Part shown: piece by piece, positions 60,921 through 64,000 of the stretch
How the letters are laid out: every line of letters begins with the position of its first letter
Position numbering within the stretch: position 1 is the first letter of the stretch
NCBI RefSeq assembly: GCF_002865645.1
Contig: NW_020194626.1
Span: forward strand, 1,302,001 to 1,366,000
Direction: 5' to 3'
DNA length: 64,000 bases
From: Hyaloscypha bicolor E
Taxonomy: Eukaryota; Ascomycota; Leotiomycetes; Helotiales; Hyaloscyphaceae
Notes under the pieces: model-generated
The model's database searches: none
What the model was told of the DNA's origin: nothing
What the model saw: only the letters and a program-made list of their open reading frames with translations
Translations under genes and position numbers: made by a program

Positions 60921-61490
60921 TTAATAATCTTATAAGAGATTTCATTTTCGTATATTTTATTCTTAATAATAACTAGACTTATTAGAATTATAGTAAAAGG
61001 CCTATTAAGTAGCAAATTATTATTAAGCTATTCTTTAGTTTCTATATTATCTGAGAATTATTACTTGCCTATAATTTCAGATTTATAAATTACTTAGCTA
61101 AAAGTATTTATTTATTTAATTAAATAAACTATATTTAGAATCTTTTTTTCTATTACTTTTAATAAATACTCGCTTATTTCCTTAGCTATTTCCGGCTTAA
61201 AATTATTAGAAATAAAGAAGTAATTAATATTTTTAAAGAACTTCTTATTAAAAATAATAGCCTTCTTATATTTTATAAGAAAAATATAGCTAATATTCTA
61301 ATACTTTTTTACTAAGATAGAATTTGCTACTTAAAGCTTTAGTAATAGCCAGATCTTTAATATTGCCTTTATACTAATTATAATTAATATTTCTAGAAAT
61401 ATAATATCTGGCTAGCTAAGAATAAGTAACTAGGTAAATAGAATACTTATTTAATACCTAATAAAATCCGAGCCATATTAATAGATCTGT
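60921..61490. other. AT-rich non-coding block
   Basis: RIP-like composition, no frame, no similarity noticed to the other elements in the window. With R1 on one side and the GC-rich block at 61495 on the other, it could be the body of a decayed DNA transposon. Confidence 0.35.
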
Positions 61491-61494
61491 TCCA

Positions 61495-61575
61495 CCCGGT
61501 TCGCTAATGCGAGCGACTTGGCAATCGGGGCCCCGGATTCCCAATTACTCGATATTTCGGTATCGGGGCTAAAGG
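61495..61575. repeat. GC-rich block with hairpin potential
   Basis: Contains TCGCT/AGCGA arms around AATGCG (TCGCTAATGCGAGCGA), the palindrome CGGGGCCCCG, and CCCGGTTCGC, which weakly resembles the complement of R1's GGGTGCGG/GCGAGC words. It may be the opposite terminus of an R1-bounded element. Confidence 0.35.
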
Positions 61576-61730
61576 AGCTGAATTCCCCCTATTTACTAGC
61601 TCGTTTAGCCCTATATTCTTCACTTTACTATACCTCATATTTTGATTCTATAGGCTATAGTTTAATTTATTAATTTAAGATATTAAAGGAGGTAATAATA
61701 GGGGTAAAGACACTTCTCTAGAGCTCCCAA

Positions 61731-61739
61731 ATATATATA
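61731..61739 (+). promoter_or_regulatory. TATA-box candidate for the integrase gene
   Basis: ATATATATA, about 110 bp before the ATG at 61848, in less AT-rich context (GAGCTCCCAA upstream, GGGCCTCTGC downstream), followed by a pyrimidine-rich leader. Confidence 0.4.
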
Positions 61740-61847
61740 GGGCCTCTGCTCCCTTATTCCCTAGATACAGTTCATAGTACAAGTACTAACTTTCCAAGTA
61801 CAAATACTAATTCTATATACCTCTTAATTAATTACCTCACTTCTAAT

Positions 61848-63663
61848 ATGTCTCTTTTAACCCTTCGTTCATCTCTATCCCTACGTATGCCTCGTCAGTG
61901 TATATATGGGCGAGCAGAGCAATATTTTAATATTACTACTGCAGGGGCTCGTTCTTCTGGCACCCAGTTTTTACCCTCCCCTATTACTGAAGAGCCTACT
62001 AATAATTGGTCTGCTGAAGACGAAGCTGCATGGGATGAGAGGCTTACTAAAGGGGGTAGTAAGAAAATTCTTACTACTAGGAAACGTATGGATATTAGAT
62101 AGTGGTTGCAAAATCCGAAGGCTCCGCTTCCTGGTGGAAACAAGGCAGAGAAACGCTACTAGGCTAATATTAAGCACGATTCCGCTCTCTATAAGCTTCA
62201 GGACGGCCAGGTGTATCGCAAGGAATACTATAATAATCGACGTGGAGAGCTTATTCCCGCCCGGTATACCGTTTGCTATAATAACGCTTTTGAGATTCTT
62301 ACTACTATCTATGAGAAATTAATATACCCTGGTTAGTACTCTCTGAAAGCTACTAATTTTTATACTAATTAAAAAATAGGCTCTAATACTATATTTGAGT
62401 ATATACGGAAAATTTGGCATGGCCCGTCCCGTAACGATTACGCGTGGATTAGTATACGATGCGCTTACTGCAATAAAGAGAAGGTTCAAAAGAATAACAA
62501 GGGAGTATAGCCTATCCAATCTTATTATCCAGGCGAGTATATGGTTCTGGATTTAATGGATTTTCGTATAAGTGTCCCCTAAGTCATGTGATTTGCCCCT
62601 ATATTCCTGTATTTCCTGCATTTCGTACGTTTTTAAGCTTTTCGTGCGTTTTTGAGCTTTTCCTGCGATTTTCGCGATTCCTGCAATTTTTGCGATTTTC
62701 GTAAATTCCGAACCTTTTTATCCACACTTTATTAATACTATTATTAATACTATTATAGCATAATCCGGACAGAGAATATATGTGGATCTGGCAATTGAAA
62801 TGCCACTTTTCCAAGTTCGTCTAGATCCGTGGGCTCAAGGCTAAGACTACGGACGAAGCTGTGGACGAGCTTATTAAATAGCTAAATAATAATGGGTATA
62901 TTTCCATTTTAGCCTGTAATAATGGGGGCGAGTTTAAGGGGAAAGTAATTGAGATTTGCAAGAAGAGAGGGATAAAGATTATTCGCGGATGAGCTTATTA
63001 TCCTTAATCTCAGGGCTCTATTAAGGTAGCTAATCGAATCTTCAAGAAACGATTACGGGCCGTACGAGCGGATACTGGTATCTAATTGTGGATATAGTTA
63101 CTTCCTTTAATCGCATGGGTAATTAATACCACAGCTATACCAGCCCTTCCTAAGGGAAATATACTATACGAGGTCTGGTTTGGACGAAAGCCACCTACTG
63201 ATTTCCTGGACCACAAGGAGAGCGCTTACCGTATACGTACGGCCCTGGGAGATATAGGGGAAGAGGTTGAGAGTAATGAGAATAGTAGTTCTGAGGGTGG
63301 AGAGGATAGCCTATTCGTTAATGAGGAAGCAGAACAAGAGGAAGCAGCTGAGGAGATGATTTTATCTGAACTAACCAAGAGGGTTGCGGAGCATATGAGA
63401 AAACAGAGGGAGAATATGGTAAAGAGGGCGAATTCCAAAGCTCTTGAATATGATATTCAAGAGATTATAACACTCCAGATCCCAAAGCAATATAGATTCG
63501 GTACCGAAATAGCTAGGATTCCAGTAAGAGTTCTGGAAAAGACTTCAAAGGTATGTGATTTATAAGCCTTCCTTTTAATAAAAGCTAATTAAAAATAGGG
63601 CTACCGTTTGGCCACTAAGTATGGCGAGCTTACTACTCTCTGGCCGCATAGTGCCCTCAATAA
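61848..63663 (+). pseudogene. rve-type (DDE) integrase gene of a fungal transposable element
   Basis: The ATG at 61848 gives 84 open codons (MSLLTLRSS...), then continues in frame through RIP-type stops. A His/Cys finger-like segment (HGPSRNDYAWISIRCAYC) precedes VLDLMDF (first catalytic Asp, 62545-62565). After a 239-bp insert, the frame resumes at FSKFV, reaches ACNNGGEFKG (second Asp now Asn, about 62912-62941) and GSIKVANRIFKKRL (the usual Glu now Lys, about 63018). An acidic linker and IPKQYRFGTEIARIP follow. An intron, GTATGT...AATAG at 63551-63598 (48 nt), joins in phase to GYRLATKYGEL; LINE4 then interrupts. Two of three catalytic residues are lost by G-to-A changes. It may belong to a Ginger-like DNA element or a retroelement; I cannot decide. 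Confidence 0.65.
62570..62808. mobile_element. MITE-like insertion in the integrase gene
   Basis: A 239-bp non-coding block replaces roughly 20-25 codons expected between the first catalytic Asp and FSKFV. It starts AAGTGT and ends CCACTT, that is AAGTGG inverted, with a second weak inverted match (ATTTGCC/AATTGCC). Inside, pyrimidine-rich, CpG-rich 18-19-bp units (AAGCTTTTCGTGCG and GAGCTTTTCCTGCG type, about 62630-62668) repeat. It is less AT-mutated than its host gene. Confidence 0.5.
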
Positions 63664-63686
63664 AATCACCTCCCAATTAACTTATC

Positions 63687-64000
63687 CTTTTTTTTTTTTT
63701 CCTTTTTTTTTCCTTTTAATATGCTTTATTAGTTTAGAACTATATAGCACGGCTAGCTAGCTAGCGTGTGTCTCAGTAGCTAATATACAGGCCCAAAATC
63801 CAATATAGGTGTAATAAATAGTTGGGGACGTACCCCTAGAATAAAAACTTAAGGAAATAAAGAAAATGAGTATAAATCGCAAATCCTCTCCTATTTCCTA
63901 TTCCCCTTTTCCCCTATTCCCCTTCTCCTATTTCCTCCCCTATTTCCTCCCCTATTTCCTCCCCTATTTCCTCCCCTATTTCCTCTCCTATTTCCTCCCC
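63687..64000 (-). mobile_element. LINE4, 3' end (runs off the window)
   Basis: Poly-T tracts at 63687-63715, then the reverse complement of the conserved LINE 3' UTR (TAATATGCTTTATTAGTTTAG, GGCTAGC, ACGTACCCCTAG), and from about 63896 the 12-bp minisatellite CCTATTTCCTCC. Minus strand, inserted in the exon after the integrase intron. The rest lies beyond 64000. Confidence 0.85.

Noticed and set aside
61895..62322. Overlapping frames of 68-138 residues in and opposite the integrase start
   Set aside because: Shadow frames; the frame from 61848 connects to the catalytic motifs.
62599..62814. 71-residue minus-strand frame with Asn-Arg-Glu repeats
   Set aside because: It is produced by the tandem units of the MITE-like insert.

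Overview
The window looks like a transposon graveyard from a filamentous ascomycete (Pezizomycotina). The evidence is short GT-AG introns, a CT-rich gene promoter, Tad1-like LINEs, Fot1/pogo-type and LTR elements, and mutation typical of RIP (repeat-induced point mutation, C to T mainly in CpA). In the repeats nearly every CAA/CAG codon reads TAA/TAG, and Cys and His codons read TAT/TAC. I cannot name the species from sequence alone.

Layout. 1-5.1 kb: ordinary composition, no recognisable gene, one octamer microsatellite. 5.11-7.00 kb: the only host-like gene, three exons, with three lesions, so probably a pseudogene. At about 7.0 kb composition switches abruptly to very AT-rich. 7.64-13.37 kb: RIPped Ty3/gypsy copy A (minus). 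13.37-14.19 kb: a 188-bp LTR-like repeat, leader and first gag codons of a Copia element (D). 14.19-20.23 kb: LINE1 (minus). 20.23-20.64 kb: C-terminal end of a pogo-like transposase. 20.9-22.8 kb: mostly unresolved. 22.8-41.1 kb: a nest in which gypsy B is interrupted by gypsy C (298-bp LTRs), which is itself interrupted by Copia E (141-bp LTRs); part of a third gypsy-C-type copy (C') is also present. 41.1-46.2 kb: the body of Copia D (minus). 46.2-58.6 kb: LINE2 (plus) interrupted by a younger LINE3. 58.6-60.6 kb: the N-terminal and catalytic part of the pogo-like transposase (minus). 61.7-63.7 kb: a broken rve-type integrase gene carrying a MITE-like insert. 63.7-64.0 kb: the 3' end of a fourth LINE.

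The central result is a large inversion. The target-site duplications of LINE1 and LINE2 are swapped: LINE1 has half of a pogo TSD at its 5' end and a Copia D TSD at its 3' end, and LINE2 has the reverse. Inverting the interval between the two LINEs restores both 12-bp TSDs, rejoins the pogo reading frame and rejoins the Copia D gag frame. A tract of about 1.9 kb within the two LINEs is almost identical, stop codons included, whereas the flanking LINE sequence differs by RIP-type transitions; it marks the likely crossover or conversion site. The same pattern could come from an assembler mis-joining two inverted 6-kb repeats, so long reads are the deciding test.

No intact, functional-looking gene is left in the window. 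The elements record successive insertion, RIP, nesting and recombination.
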